A stretch of 64,000 nucleotides of DNA from Pictodentalium vernedei. Its lineage: Eukaryota > Mollusca > Scaphopoda > Dentaliida > Dentaliidae. This document shows, one piece after another, positions 1 through 12,276 of the stretch. The stretch is taken from contig CM062296.1 in NCBI GenBank assembly GCA_031216915.1, positions 663,339,838 to 663,403,837 of the forward strand, read 5' to 3'. A program made the translations under genes and the position numbers. The notes beneath the pieces were generated by a model. It saw nothing but the letters and a program-made list of their open reading frames with translations, was not told the origin of the DNA and ran no database searches. Position 1 is the first letter of the stretch. Each line of letters begins with the position of its first letter.

Positions 1-217
1 CGTAAATTAAAAACCGAATTGCTCTAATTTCCAGCTCTCTGTCTTTTCTACCTCCTCTATCTCATCAGACACACGACCAAAACTGAATGACAAACTATGA
101 GGGATTGAAACAATCCTCATGCAAAGATGTTCAGAAAACCTAAATAAGACCAAGGCAAGGATTGAAACAATCTTGCCAGCAAACAGCCCTTTTAAGAGCT
201 TTTTGTTATTTATTTAG

Positions 218-251
<34 letters not shown>

Positions 252-828
252 TGGGGGAGTGGGGAGGGGTGGGGAGGTCATTTGGAATTCCCGAAGGATA
301 ACCCAGATACCTCATAATCACATACGGCATCCTATCTCCCAGAAGGCTTGATGGATGACGACTCTCGGTTTTTTAAAACTAAACTGCTGGAGCTTTCTCC
401 ACTGCTTTTTTGTAACCGCTATGGTCATATACCGGGGCCGCTACCAAACCGGCGTTGCTGTTTGGTTTTCTTTTCTCTCCATCCCTTAAATTTGCCATTT
501 GCCAAAATTATATTCTGACTCGCCACCATGGTGGAAATCAAACCTCTTCCATCGCCAAGCTGGAACCGAATAAAGCCCACTCTCTAATAGTCCTAATGGC
601 GTTGAGGGATTGATTATTGACAATCTATCACTCCAACGTAATCTGCCGGAAATTCTAACCGCGTGCATACCACCTCAGACCCCATTTTAGGCAATAGGAA
701 GCTAGGCCTGTGGCCTGTGTGATGCAAGTGAAATAAAATAAGGTTAACCGGGTCGCAAGGGATTGGTAAATCCCACATCGTCCCTGCGCGCCTTCATTCA
801 TTGTTGGCACATCATTCTCTTGTTCATC
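1..828. other. No gene recognised; contains a poly-G tract
   Basis: I see no supportable gene here. A T-rich run followed by about 20 consecutive G lies near 222-251, a low-complexity tract that is also a likely assembly or slippage hotspot. Short open frames in this stretch show no family signature. Confidence 0.6.
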
Positions 829-1565
829 ATGGATGTTGAAAATCCTTGTACAGCGTGTGGGAAGACCGTAAGACCAAGACAGGAAGCAATACAGTGCGAC
901 AATGCACAGTGCGGATGGTGGACACACAGAACGTGGTACAGGTAAATACATGTACTGTAACAATAAATTTATGACAAAAAGTATAACAATACTAAATAAT
1001 ACAATTAATAAAGAGCTCTTATTAAATTTCTATACAATTATGATGCACTTGCATTAAACTAATAATTAAATGCTTTAATGTTTGTCAGGAAGTTTAAATG
1101 GTTTAAAGTAATAATTAAATGCGTTAATTTTTGTCGGAAGTTTAGAAGGTAGAGCTGAAAACATGATTAAAGTTAAAAATAATTTTGAACAAATAATAGA
1201 ATTACTTCAAATAAGTTTTTAGGCATCCACATGGCATGCCTGGTCGCCGAGTTCATTAAAACTTCACTATTTTATCCAACTTGATAATTTATTTTTTATT
1301 TTTAGGAATTGAAAGGAGCGGCAGTGAGAGAACGACGCGAAATAAGTTTTACTTGCCAACCTGGTCAAAGAATTTCCCATCTCAGCAATATCGAGAGTGT
1401 CGCAGTGGTTTCAGAGACAAATGCTACTGGTCCCCTTGAAAGCACCAGCACATCAGACACCTCCATTCCAGTAGAACAATTTGGTGTGGAGTTCAACTTG
1501 TCATCAAATAGCACATTCAATGTCACCAGAGATCAGCGTTCGATGATACCAGAAACACATGGAAA
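829..1565 (+). pseudogene. 5' exons of a PHD-FLYWCH-MULE transposase gene (decayed)
   Basis: An ATG at 829 opens a short frame with a cysteine-rich start (C-x2-C, then CDNAQCGWWTHRT), resembling the first half of the degenerate PHD finger that precedes FLYWCH-MULE transposases in aquatic invertebrates. It runs into a donor-like AG|GTAAAT at 941. A second open block begins after a T-rich acceptor at 1304-1305 and ends at a consensus donor GTAAGT at 1566. It is serine/threonine rich (residues like SNIESVAVVSETNATG) with no domain I know. The phases of the two blocks do not match, and the C-terminal half of the PHD finger is missing, so an exon has probably been lost. The block leads towards the FLYWCH exon at 2299. 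Exon structure is inferred from splice-site consensus only. Confidence 0.5.
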
Positions 1566-1784
1566 GTAAGTAACTGAATTTTAAATTATGACCACTCAAA
1601 TATCACTCCCCGCGTTTGACAAAGTATTCTAATGGCAGACGACACTCGTAAAATAAATGATTGTGTTTCTAATAATTATTATATTTTTGCTTTAGTACAT
1701 AAGTGAAAAAAGAATTGAAAAAGCGATTTTTGTGAAAAACGCTGATAGCTAAAGGGTAAAATATTTATATTTTGTGTCCATTAT

Positions 1785-2235
1785 GAATCAATAAATGAAT
1801 GAATGAAGGAAGGAATGTATGAATGAATTAAGGAATGAATGAATGAAGGAATGAAATATTCATATTTTCTGTCTTGGATGAAAATGGGAAATATTTCCTG
1901 GAAAATTTTTGAATGTGTGAACGAATGAATGAAGTGACTGAATGAATGAATGAAGCAACCGAATGAATGAATGAATGAATGAATGAATGAATGAATATGA
2001 ATGAATGAATGAATGAATGGATGAATGAATGAATGAATGAATGAATGAATGAATGTCTTGGGTGAAAATGGGAAATATTTCCTGGGGAAATCCTTGAATG
2101 GGTGAATGAATGAATGAAGCGACCGAGTGACCGAATGAATGAATGAATAAATGCAGGGACTGAGTAAATGATTGAATGAATGAATGAAATACATTCTGTA
2201 TTGAAAATGAAAGAATGAATAAAGCGATTGAGTGA
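1785..2235. repeat. Tetranucleotide microsatellite (GAAT/TGAA)n
   Basis: Long runs of the 4-bp unit GAAT are interrupted by two copies of a non-repeat spacer containing GGGAAATATTTCCTGG. The open frame on the minus strand here (I-H-S-F repeats) is a by-product of the repeat and not a gene. It lies in an intron-like gap between blocks of the transposase relic. Confidence 0.9.
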
Positions 2236-2298
2236 ATGGTGGATGTGTTATTGATTGATTAATGTCATTATTAATTATTAATTTTACTTTCTTTTCAG

Positions 2299-3072
2299 CT
2301 CCGTTGCCGATGATACCGTCAGAGAAGCTGTTGTAGACTTAGAGAGATTACTTATGAGGTGGTAGAAACTGGTTCTGAGCGGGGTAAAAGGAAGCTAGTT
2401 GCAAGTGATGGTTACAGCTACGAACATAAACGTGTACAGAAAAATGGAACAATTGTATGGCGTTGCAGCGTGCAGGGTAAATCAGAAGGGTGTCCTGTAG
2501 TTATAAACCAAAATGATGGGTCATTTATGAAGAATGCCCGTACGCATACTCATCCGGCAAAACCAGGGATTGCAACGGCGGTAAAAATAAAGGCAGATGT
2601 CAAACAACTTGCCAGTCAAGAGGTTTTCGAGCCAGCAAATGTTATGGTGAAAGAGGTCACTGACAATAACTTTAATTTGGAGCTTCCAGAGGCGTCAAGG
2701 CCAACAGAGGATGCCCTTATCCGCATGGCTGACAGAAAGAGGTCGAGCAAGAGACCAAAAGGTCCATCTTATCCAACATTCATCTTTAATGAGGAATACA
2801 TACACTCCGCCATACCCGAATCTTTCTTCAGAGCAGACTTTATCGTTTGAGATAGACGACACTTAATCTTTGCTACCGACAAGCAGCTCGAGCTTCTCTC
2901 CAAGGCAAAAACATGGTTTATAGACGGGACATTTAAAGTGGTGAAAGACCTTTTCTATCAACTGCTTTCGATCCACTCATTCATCAAATCCGGGGACAAT
3001 ATGAAACAGCTACCGCTCTGCTATGTACTTATGTCTGGCAAGAGAAAGAAGGATTATAAGAATAAATATTGA
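2299..3072 (+). pseudogene. FLYWCH zinc finger + MULE transposase fragment with one in-frame TGA
   Basis: After an acceptor-like TTTTCAG at 2292-2298 a frame opens that contains a FLYWCH-type zinc finger: GYSYEHKR, WRC, a C-P pair and a closing HTH histidine pair. A linker rich in KR (DRKRSSKRPKGPSYP) follows, then the start of a Mutator-like DDE transposase domain with FATDKQLEL and KTWFIDGTF, where D is the first catalytic aspartate in this family. A single TGA at 2848-2850 interrupts the frame between linker and transposase; reading resumes in the same frame until TGA at 3070. The rest of the transposase, including the other catalytic acids, is absent. FLYWCH fingers in these elements are thought to bind terminal repeats. 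The copy is an incomplete, inactive relic. Confidence 0.8.
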
Positions 3073-3107
3073 ACTTTCAATGTTTGTTGTTTTTTTAGCC
3101 CCATTCG

Positions 3108-3400
3108 TCCACACTCAAGGTCCGAATCGTCCGCTCTCAGGGTCCGAGTCGCCCTTACTTGGGGTCGGGTCCGAGTCGTCCATACTTGGGGTCCGAATCG
3201 TCCAAAGTCTGGGGTCCGAATCGTCCAAGGTCCAAATCGTCCAGGGTTCGAATCGTCCAGAAATAGGGTCCGAATCGTCCAAGGTCCGATCGTCCGGTAT
3301 TCGTCGTGGATTACTAGACAAAATGTCTGGCGGTTGGGCGGAATGTCTGATATTTTTGGACAAAATGTCCGATGATTATTGGACAAAATGTTCGAAAAAA
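3108..3400. repeat. Degenerate short repeat GGTCCGAATCGTCC
   Basis: About nine imperfect copies of GGTCCGAATCGTCC spaced 10-30 bp apart, followed by three copies of GGACAAAATGTCCG-like sequence. Open frames on both strands are artefacts of the repeat. Function unknown. Confidence 0.85.
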
Positions 3401-3701
3401 AATTCAGTTACTGACTTGCCTTTATTGTATAAAGCTATTCTTATCTCCTCAGCCTCTACGAGCCCTACCAACTTGAACCGCGGCAGGCATGTGTATTTAT
3501 ATCCGATATATCTAAATCGATATTGTTGGTTTCAATATTTTACTTTATTTACCGAGAATCGACAATAAATTATTGTGTCGCAAGTTAGGTTTTGGTAAAA
3601 TGTAAAATACTTTATGATTTGGACCGGCCTGTCGTATAAGGGAGGTAACTGGAAATCGCATTATCGAAAAACTACGCATAACATGAGTCCTTGTACCAGT
3701 T

Positions 3702-4330
3702 AATTAAACAATAACATGATTTTGGAGGGCATTATGGTTCGTGAGCGGCCCTGCATCGATGTTGAACAGCCCGAGGGTTTATTAAAGGCCCGAGACGAAG
3801 TCGAGGGCCGTTAATAAGCCCAAGGGCTGTTCAACATCGATGCAGGGCCGCTCACGAACCATTATGCCCGACAACAATCATGTTATTACTATTATTACCA
3901 CTACGGTACGTAATTTGTAATTTTACACATTTCCAAAATGATATCCCAGCAATCAAAAGACACAAAATTTAATAAAACAGAAACATTTTATTTGGGACCA
4001 CGTAACTCAAAGAACGTTTTGAAAATGATTTGATGATGTCAGTCACTTAGGAACACCATAATAGTAATTAATAGTGCAGTTATTCAAAGTTGCACCAGCC
4101 ATCACAGCCGCAACATGGCGAAAGCATCAACTTTTCCTTGCGAGTTCTCGCCTCATTTCTAAATTTTCAATTCTAAAAGACGTCACGTGACAAGAGGGCC
4201 GATAATGAATTTTGTTTTCCATTAGCGGCCCTCCTATCACGTGACTACCGAGCAATGGAGGATATGATTGCCCGTTAAATCGACATTAATGCAGTAGGAA
4301 ACGCCCTGCAAAGTGGTAATAATATAATTT
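3702..4330. mobile_element. Palindromic MITE-like element
   Basis: A near-perfect palindrome centred near 3793 has arms of about 90 bp (key segments GTGAGCGGCCCTGCATCGAT and its reverse complement). The segment ATTATTACCAC at 3893 is mirrored by GTGGTAATAAT at 4314, and a smaller hairpin around GAGGGCCG/CGGCCCTC lies at 4194-4238. No coding capacity is seen. Nested inverted repeats without genes suggest a miniature inverted-repeat element or a pair of them; the exact ends are uncertain. Confidence 0.65.
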
Positions 4331-7300
4331 ATGATTAAGTTTCAGTCACAATCTCACATCTATTACGCTTCACCTGTGGCATTGACCATGTTTTAGTACA
4401 TATCATCCAAGGTGTCATCGGTTTTCAACATGCTTTCATACAAGAACACAAATGTCTCCCCAGGCTCCACGATAGAGAATTGGATGATATTTCATGTTAT
4501 TTACTGCAACAAAAATGAAACGAATAAAAAGCATTTTTGACATGTCACTCCACCACAATATAAATAAATGAAGGGGTGTGCTCAACCTGAGCCAAAAATG
4601 AGTTCCCAGCCTCAGCTTGAGGATGATTCAGAGCACGAGCAACAAACCATACGTGTAGGTGTATATAGAAGAGCTTAAGTACATGTATGGCCACACATTC
4701 TTTCGCGTTCAATGAGGTGCGTTCAAGTTTTGGTACCTGTCCACACTATCACCTATCAAAAAAGTAACTCCAACGATGATGGTCTGATCTTGTCTGCAAG
4801 GACTCAAAGCAAATACCTCTTCAAAAGAGTCAGCCCATGCGATAACCAAAATAATAAATGAAAATAATTGGGGGGGGGGGGGGATCTTTTTGTTCTTATA
4901 TATACTTTTAGTATCGACACCCCAGTTCTGAATCAGAGAGGTCTACTTGATATAATCTACACCCATCTCAAATAAATTTTTTGCTCAAGCTTTCCATTAA
5001 CATCCACAACAAGGGCTGGGCCAGTGCTCTGAGTATCCCCCACACTCCATGGCATACCACCGGATGTGACATTATCCAAGCTGAGTAGAACAAACAGAAA
5101 ATGTATTTATTATTTATAGTCCAGGCACATTAGGGTTTAATAGGGACAAAAATAGGAGAAAGCTGATTTTTCAGCGTTTAATAAGAACATGTCTGAATAC
5201 GCTGCAAAAGTCCTCTAAAATTCGAGTTGAGCTTTTTGAAATATTGTGATTTTTTCGGAATGGTTCAAATTCTGACGGAATTCCATCAGGTCATATGTGA
5301 AGGCAGTCATATATGTCGACTAATTTAGAGACCAAGTCTGTACAAATACCTGTCTATTGTGGAGCAGGTGTCGCTTGGTTTTGTGCAATTAATGCTAGAG
5401 CCTAATACCAGTCGATATTCCGTAATTGTGATGACATTATTTCCAAAGAGAGCACGGAAACTGCATAACAATTCCGAATTTTTCCCATAAAGGAGTTTAA
5501 GGAGAGCGAGTAAAGATATTCAGATGACAATGAGTTGAAATATGAACCCTTCTTCTAGATCAGAAGTTAATTCAGATAATGAAACTGATTAGATATAGCG
5601 AAACATCACAGTTCTTATGATTTTATGGCCGAAAGTTAACACTGACATTACCCCCTAAAACGTACATTGTGTCTGAAAGGTTAAAAAGACCACATAATAA
5701 ATAATCATGCCAGGAAAGCTCATACGAAGAATATAGCAGGACCAATAACATGTTCTGACGTATGCATCAAAGGGCACCCAGGTTTCCACCCTCGTACGAC
5801 GAAGACACTTGCAAACTCTCTAGGAACATTTAGGCACAAAACAGGACTCATTTTACGGGAAGATATTATGACTTGAGCTGACCTGATCGCAAAAACATAG
5901 TACCGTACTAAACAAACGAGGGCCGAAACACTGAAAAGTAAATATTCAAGGGTGTCCAATTAATCTCTGGTTATTCATCAACTTCGACAGTTTTAGAAGC
6001 TCTGGTTGGGTCTATGAATCTGTGATTGCCCCAAGCATTCAAATTGCACCTGCACAATCCGGAGCACGACATGCCTGCTTTTTACACACACATCTCTTAC
6101 TATCACCAGCGCCGAAGGAGGGGCGGGGGAGTGAAAGGAGAACTACCCCAGGATTTTTGGTGTTTTCAAAAGTGTAAAAGTGTAGATTGACCTATCGATA
6201 CGTCTGAGAGGAAAGTTGTGGGAAGGCTTTTTATTCAGGCCTCCGATGCTGGTGGAGATGGCAAGAGTACGTAGTTGCATCACTGACCAGGTTCCATTCA
6301 TGTAAGAAAAACGCTTGTTCCAGTTTGTTGGTTTTCCACCGGTCTTTCCTGCGTCGTGGTGGCCAGGATTATATTTGGAGACAAAATTCACCATATACAC
6401 CCAAATTGTAAGGAAATAATTGAGTAGATATTGTCAAGAAAATGCAGGAGAATGCTTCTCCGAGCGCTAATTTAAAAACAGTTTGGGAGAGGACACCCAT
6501 ACTCCTTGCTTATCGCTTCGCGCCTTCGTTGCTTGCAGGGCCCCTAACGCCAGTTCTACACGCTCTCGACCGCCCTGCTTACTACACCCGTCCTTACACA
6601 CACAACTGCAATTGACCGAGTTCAAGAGAATATCAGGTGCGAAGAGTTGTGTTGTTGCAGATGGTCTAAGAATTCCACTGGTCATCACCCATCCCAACCC
6701 CCTAACAATTCCCGAACCTGTGGATATGTTCGGAACGCGTGCTTGTGTGTCTCAACGATCAGAACATCAGCATGTGCGTTTGCTTGCTTCGATTGGACAC
6801 AGATGTGGAAAAAGTCCCACATTAACAGACTAGATTAGTTGTGTTTTGTTCCGACCAAAGGCGGCCCACCCATTGGGGCGGTCTGGAGTGGATCCAGGGG
6901 CGCCCGGCCTGATGTGGCCCCAAAAAGGAGGGGAACGGTAAAATAATTGAGGGAAGAAGAAGAAATACGAAAAGAAAACTGAAAAAGAGGAAGAAGAAAG
7001 AAGACGGCCAGTTATGGGACAATTTTTCCATTTGTATATGGGCCCACGTGGCTCCTCGTCCGAACGCCAATACCGACATTTTCAGTCCGATGCCAATGGG
7101 ATTCGCTGCGGCAAATTCAGTTTCGTACGCAACTGCATACACGTGCCGATGTCAAGGAGTCCATACATTAATTTTCTCCCCAACAAACTCTTCCAGTAGA
7201 AACAAAGCATTGGACCCCAGATTCCTTGGCGCAACTGCAACGCAAACATGTGCGTCTTGCTTCACTTATAGGCACCTGCTTCGTGACTTAGGCCTGTGTG

Positions 7301-9129
7301 TCAAAGTTTTGAATTTGAAGTAAAAAAGCCCCCAGATTCGTTCTCAGGGCATTGAATTTGTAGAATTTTCCCGGGGGAGGGATATTCATTGGCGGATCTA
7401 GGATTCTCAAATAAGTCGACCTGGACCATATTCAGAGGCACGGCGTGACATGCCATAGACATGTCTTGAGGACCGAAGAGTCGATCGTAGAGGATCCCGG
7501 TGAGGATGTTCTCCTCTTTGGAGAGGAGTTCCGGGTGGCCCTCCCCCGTAAAAATTTTGAAAAATGTCGCCGTGCTCTGACAGTTATTTTGGGGTAAGAT
7601 TTGCTTCAAGTGGAGGTAATTATCTGTGCCAGGAAGATATGTTGAGGACAGAAAGGGTGGATGTATTGTGGACAGACATGCTAATGCTTGTATCGTTGTC
7701 ACTGGGAACATATTCTCGAACAGATCTGACTTAGGCAAATGATTGGTGATTGAAGTTTTATGAATATGCAGATCTTTAGAATTACACCCACAAGTTACCC
7801 AGGCTCTAAATGTCAGATATGGTGTCAGTGACTGTAACCAACTATCCGCATGCCAGTATTTCCACTCAATCTTCCTTATAAATGACTTACATATCAAATG
7901 TGAATGTCCCTCCATCACCCAGGTTATCGTACGGAAACCAAAATAAGTTTGGATGGACGGTAGGACAGGTGAAAAGATGAACAAACAATTTACACATTCA
8001 AACCACGATATTAGCTCCTATTGACTTCAGAGTCGTATTTGTGCTTCATTTCCGAACGAACTGTATTGACCGTTCCCAACACCGAATAGTGTATCTGTGT
8101 TTTTGCCTCAACGCGGATGTAACATGTGACTGATTGGTGAATATAGCTGAAATGGGGTTTCAATTGGGGCGGGTGCAGATTTGGGAAAGGGATGGGCGGT
8201 GGGCCTCCTAGACACCGCATAGCTCTGTCACTGTCCCAGACTCGACCAATAGGAGGGGGACACCCCCTATAATCGGCATCACTTCAGGCCTTCGGATATG
8301 CCTTTGACATATATGGGCCCCTTGCTTAAATATGTCCGGGGTCCCAGACACTATTGGGCCGCCACTGGTTCCGACGATTGGTCAGAAAATCCGAGTGGGA
8401 GGTTATTACTGGCAGGTCAAGCGAGATGTTGATATCCTGATGTTGCTGAATGCTTTCCTTGCAACCTTTGATACACATCCATTTCCAACTGTAACGGTCT
8501 GGTCACACAATTGACTAGTTTGTCTGTCACAGTGCCAGATGACAGTGAAACTAAACGCAGCGGGTCTTTATTGCAAAACGGAGAATGTACTATCAACCAA
8601 TTGAGGAATTTGTTTATGTCACTGATGCCATTTGCTTGTACGCTCTTACGAATGACCCGGTGTTGTTCACTGACCAGTGTGAGCTAGAAAAAAGGTTTCA
8701 AGAACGTTTCATATCGACAGAGAGAGTGGAAGGGCGTGAACCCATTTCGCAAAAGTGCTTTCCGTTATTCCCCTGCCACATGTGAGACCCACAGCCATCT
8801 TGAACATCCACTAAGGCACTGCTCTATGGTTTGGTTGGAATAAATCATATCCTAAAACCCGTCAGACTTCTGAGCGTAAAAAAATTCCTTCTCGGTGAAC
8901 GCCTTGAAGTTGTCGAAGGGCATTGTTCCGGGCAGATCTTCCATCTGTTTGAGGAAGAGATGGGATTAGGCAGAGTAGAAGATATAAATTGTTGAATCGT
9001 TGATCATTCTTCTCTTGTCAATGAAGAAGCCCAGAGTAACCCGAGAGCCAAGTGAAGCCTTGCTTCCTTCCTTCGCGGTCAAATCGCATTAGACTGTTAA
9101 TATTTGAGAAGCATCTGTAATAGGCATAA
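4331..9129. other. Long stretch without a recognised gene
   Basis: Only low-complexity features are clear: a 14-bp poly-G run near 4869-4883 and a purine-rich strip near 6940-7005. The longest open frame is 227 codons on the minus strand (7301-7984). It has no domain, compositional bias or repeat that I recognise, no promoter or splice context that supports it, and I do not call it a gene. Other frames are short and overlap on both strands. Confidence 0.5.
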
Positions 9130-9957
9130 AATTGGGATTCTAGGAAACAGTACTCCTATTAACATACCCCCGTCTTGTTGTAGTACTTTGGGTCACATAG
9201 CAATCACTTGCTACTATTATAAGTAAAATTCTCGAAGAATCCGTACTGAATATAGTCGTTTGGGGGTGATTTGGAGGGATTGTCGGGTTGTTTGTGGTAA
9301 TTCTGGAAAGTAGTACTGCTCTTATACAAAGGAACGTACCTGTTATTGGAAAAAGCCCAAAATGGGGAAAATTCTAATCCGTTTCGGAAGATTGAGGTGG
9401 ATTTTTGGTGATGTGGAGGGATTGTCGGGTCTAGTTGGGTAATTAGATTTACTCTAGTTCAATCAAACTTCCCCCCGGGGGCCCCTTGGTACTATAGTAC
9501 TACGTGCTACTATTATAAACCATGGTATGGCGATCCTAGAAATTATTTTGGGTGACTGTAGTAAATAAAGTCGTTTTTGGTGATTTGGAAGGATTGTCGG
9601 GTTGTTTGTTGTAATTAGATTTACTCTTGTACAAAGGAACATACCCGAACAAACCCCTGTCCTATTGTAGTCCTTTGGGTAACATAGCAACCACGTGCTA
9701 CCATAGAAACCAAGATGGAGGCCTCCAGTATACAAAATGGACACTGGGCACACATATCACCCTAACAACACGCGCTACGCATGCGCACTAGAACCACGTA
9801 TGATTGTAGGGATGACGTCACAAGATGGCATCTCATGTGGGTTATCATGGCAACCAAACATGGCGCCACTGGGTCACGTGACTATTACGTCACATCAGAT
9901 CATCCAAGAGATCATCCATCCTAGGGGCGAAACATACGAGACATACTACTGCTATGA
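9130..9957. mobile_element. Fragment of Polinton-type terminal repeat
   Basis: Three diverged tandem blocks share GGATTGTCGGGTTGTTTG and CACGTGCTACCATAGA-like segments. The last block ends in the same series found at the outer end of the foldback element at 13664-17889: an AAGATGG motif, a GCGCATGCGC-like motif, TGACGTCA, TCACGTGA and the terminus CATACTACT. It is read in the outward (+) direction. No coding sequence is present. It is most simply a solo or truncated terminal inverted repeat of the same Polinton family. Confidence 0.7.
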
Positions 9958-10540
9958 ACAATAAGAGGTGATAAAATAGTAAACTACTGCCTATTACTGG
10001 TCTGTTTTGACTTATAGGTTTTAATCAACATAAAATGCCGAAGTTTAGGGTGAAAGTAAAAAATTAACAAGAGGGTATAAAAAATTGCATCCGGCTTTCT
10101 CTGATACCCATCCACCCCTGCATTTTACTTCCCCACTCCTGCGTTGTGTTTGTAGCCCCTCCCCAACCCCGCTTTACATATGCGAACAGGAACAATTCAA
10201 ACCTTTACCTAACGAATCGCCCCCCCCCCCCCACACACACGCACACCGCGTAATATAAAAATACAACAGTTGAAAAAAAAAATTCGAAAATTGTCAACAA
10301 GGCCATATCATGTGGACCCTCATTTTTAAAAAAAAAAAAAACACTATTTAAAATAATGAATTTTGAAATCATCTGCATTTGGTAAAGGGTTAATGAACAT
10401 TACCCGATAGGCGATATTTAAATTGAAAAATCAAGTAATGTAGGTTGCCTTAATCCATTTCCCAAGCGAAAGTCGAATGCCTTCACCATGGGTTAGCAGA
10501 ATCTTCAACCAGTTGAGGGATGCTATTATCTGGGCCCCAT
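9958..10540. other. Unassigned spacer with poly-C and A-rich tracts
   Basis: Between a terminal-repeat fragment and a tandem array. It contains a C-run with CA repeats near 10210-10245 and A-runs near 10328-10342. No gene seen. Confidence 0.5.
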
Positions 10541-11566
10541 GGGTCACCGAAATGATGGTGGCTAAGAGGGATAGTAAATTAGGCCTCATTGAGGGATTTT
10601 TTTCATGGCTCTCATGGCCTCATACGACAAAAAGGGATTCTCCAGAATGTATCCTCGATAGATATCCTCAAATAATACAATACCAGGCCATAGGTATCCT
10701 CAAATAACGAAATGAGGCTAAGAGGGATAGTAAATTAAGCCTCATTGAGGGATTTTTTCATGGCCCTCATGGCCTCAAACGAAATTAGGTTAAGAGGGAT
10801 AGTAAATTAGACCACACTGAGGGATTTTCTCATGGCCCTCATGGCCTCATACGACAAAAAGGGATTCTCCAGAATGTATCCTCGATAGATATCCTCAAAT
10901 AATACAATACCAGGCCATAGGTATCCTCAAATAACGAAATGAGGCTAAGAGGGATAGTAAATTAAGCCTCATTGAGGGATTTTTTCATGGCCCTCATGGC
11001 CTCAAACGAAATGAGGTTAAGAGGGATAGTAAATTAGACCACACTGAGGGATTTTCTCATGGCCCTCATGGCCTCATACGACAAAAAGGGATTCTCCAGA
11101 ATGTATCCTCGATAGATATCCTCAAATAATACAATACCAGGCCATAGGTATCCTCAAATAACGAAATGAGGCTAAGAGGGATAGTAAATTAAGCCTCATT
11201 GAGGGATTTTTTCATGGCCCTCATGGCCTCAAACGAAATGAGGTTAAGAGGGATAGTAAGTTAGACCTCATTGAGGGATTTTCTCATAGCCATCATGGCC
11301 TTCATGGCCTCATACAACAAAAAAGGAATTCTCCAGAAAGTATCGTCGATAGATATCCTCAAATAATACAATACCAGGCCATAGGTAACCTCAAATAACG
11401 AAATGAGGCTAAGAGGGATAGTAAATTAGGCCATATTGAGGGATTTTTTCATGGCCCTCATATTTTTCAAAAAAGGGATTCTCCAGAAAGTATCCTTGAT
11501 AGGTATCCTCAAATAATACAGTACCAGGTCATAGGTATCCTCAAATACCGAAATGAGGCTAAGAGT
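10541..11566. repeat. 227-bp tandem array
   Basis: The anchor GAGGCTAAGAGGGATAG recurs at about 10714, 10941, 11168 and 11405, a period of 227 bp that lengthens to 237 bp in the last full unit. Each unit holds two sub-blocks of TCATTGAGGGATTTT...CATGGCCCTCATGGCCTC and one block TATCCTCAAATAATACAATA. The same sub-blocks recur at 14780-14850, 16710-16800 and 55975-56275, which ties the array to the inner part of the Polinton terminal repeats. Confidence 0.88.
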
Positions 11567-12276
11567 CGTATGTGCGAGTCACTCATTCGAGTAAATACTC
11601 TGTGGCTTATTTGCTCGGTGGGATTCGAGTCGTTCGGGCAATGACTTATCAGTAACTACTCTGTAGATTCTTGGTTTTAGGAATGATAGGAATGATACAG
11701 GCTTTCATGTAGGGTTGTCTATCAGTTGGCTAACTACTCTGTAGATTCTTGGTTTTAGGAATAATATAGGCTTTCATGTAGGGTTGTCTATCAGTTGGCT
11801 ATAATCCAAAGGGCCCCCTCAGTACTATAGCACTACGTGCTACTATTAAAATCTATGGTATGGCGGTCCTAAAAAGGATTCTGGGGGGATCCGTAGTAAA
11901 TAAAGTCGTTTTTGGTGATTTGGAGGGATTGTCGGGTTGTTTGTGGTAATAAAATTTACTCCTATTCAGTCGAACATACCCTCCGAACTTTCCCCTATCC
12001 AATAAGAAGGCTTTAGGTCACATAGCCACCACGTGCCACCATAGACACCAAGATGGCGGCCTCCAGTATACAAAATGAACGACGGAACACGTATCACTCT
12101 AACAACACGCACTGCGCATGCGCACTGACACCACCTATCACTATGGGGATAACGTCACAACACGCGGGTTACCATGACAACACAACATGGCACCACTGGG
12201 TCACGTGATATATCGTCACTTCCGGGGTTCTGCCCGGGGTCCTGCCAATGTGGGGTGAAACGTGCCTGACATACTA
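11567..12276 (+). mobile_element. Second Polinton-type terminal-repeat end
   Basis: It begins with diverged CGAGTCACTCATTCGAG-type sequence and a ~65-bp direct duplication (TAACTACTCTGTAGATTC). It then repeats the outer terminal-repeat order: GGATTGTCGGGTTGTTTG, AAGATGGCGGC near 12050, TGCGCATGCGCA near 12114-12125, an ACGTCA site, GGTCACGTGA near 12200 and the terminus CATACTACT at 12268-12276. Orientation matches the right arm of the foldback element. The opposite terminus is not seen, so this is probably a solo terminal repeat. Confidence 0.7.

Noticed and set aside
1781..2194. Minus-strand 137-codon frame rich in I-H-S-F
   Set aside because: It is the translation of the GAAT/TGAA microsatellite.
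3023..3568. Open frames on both strands over the GGTCCGAATCGTCC repeats
   Set aside because: Low-complexity repeat without stops; the plus frame also overlaps the end of the transposase relic.
7301..7984. 227-codon minus-strand open frame
   Set aside because: No recognisable domain, no splice or promoter context, and no support beyond length.
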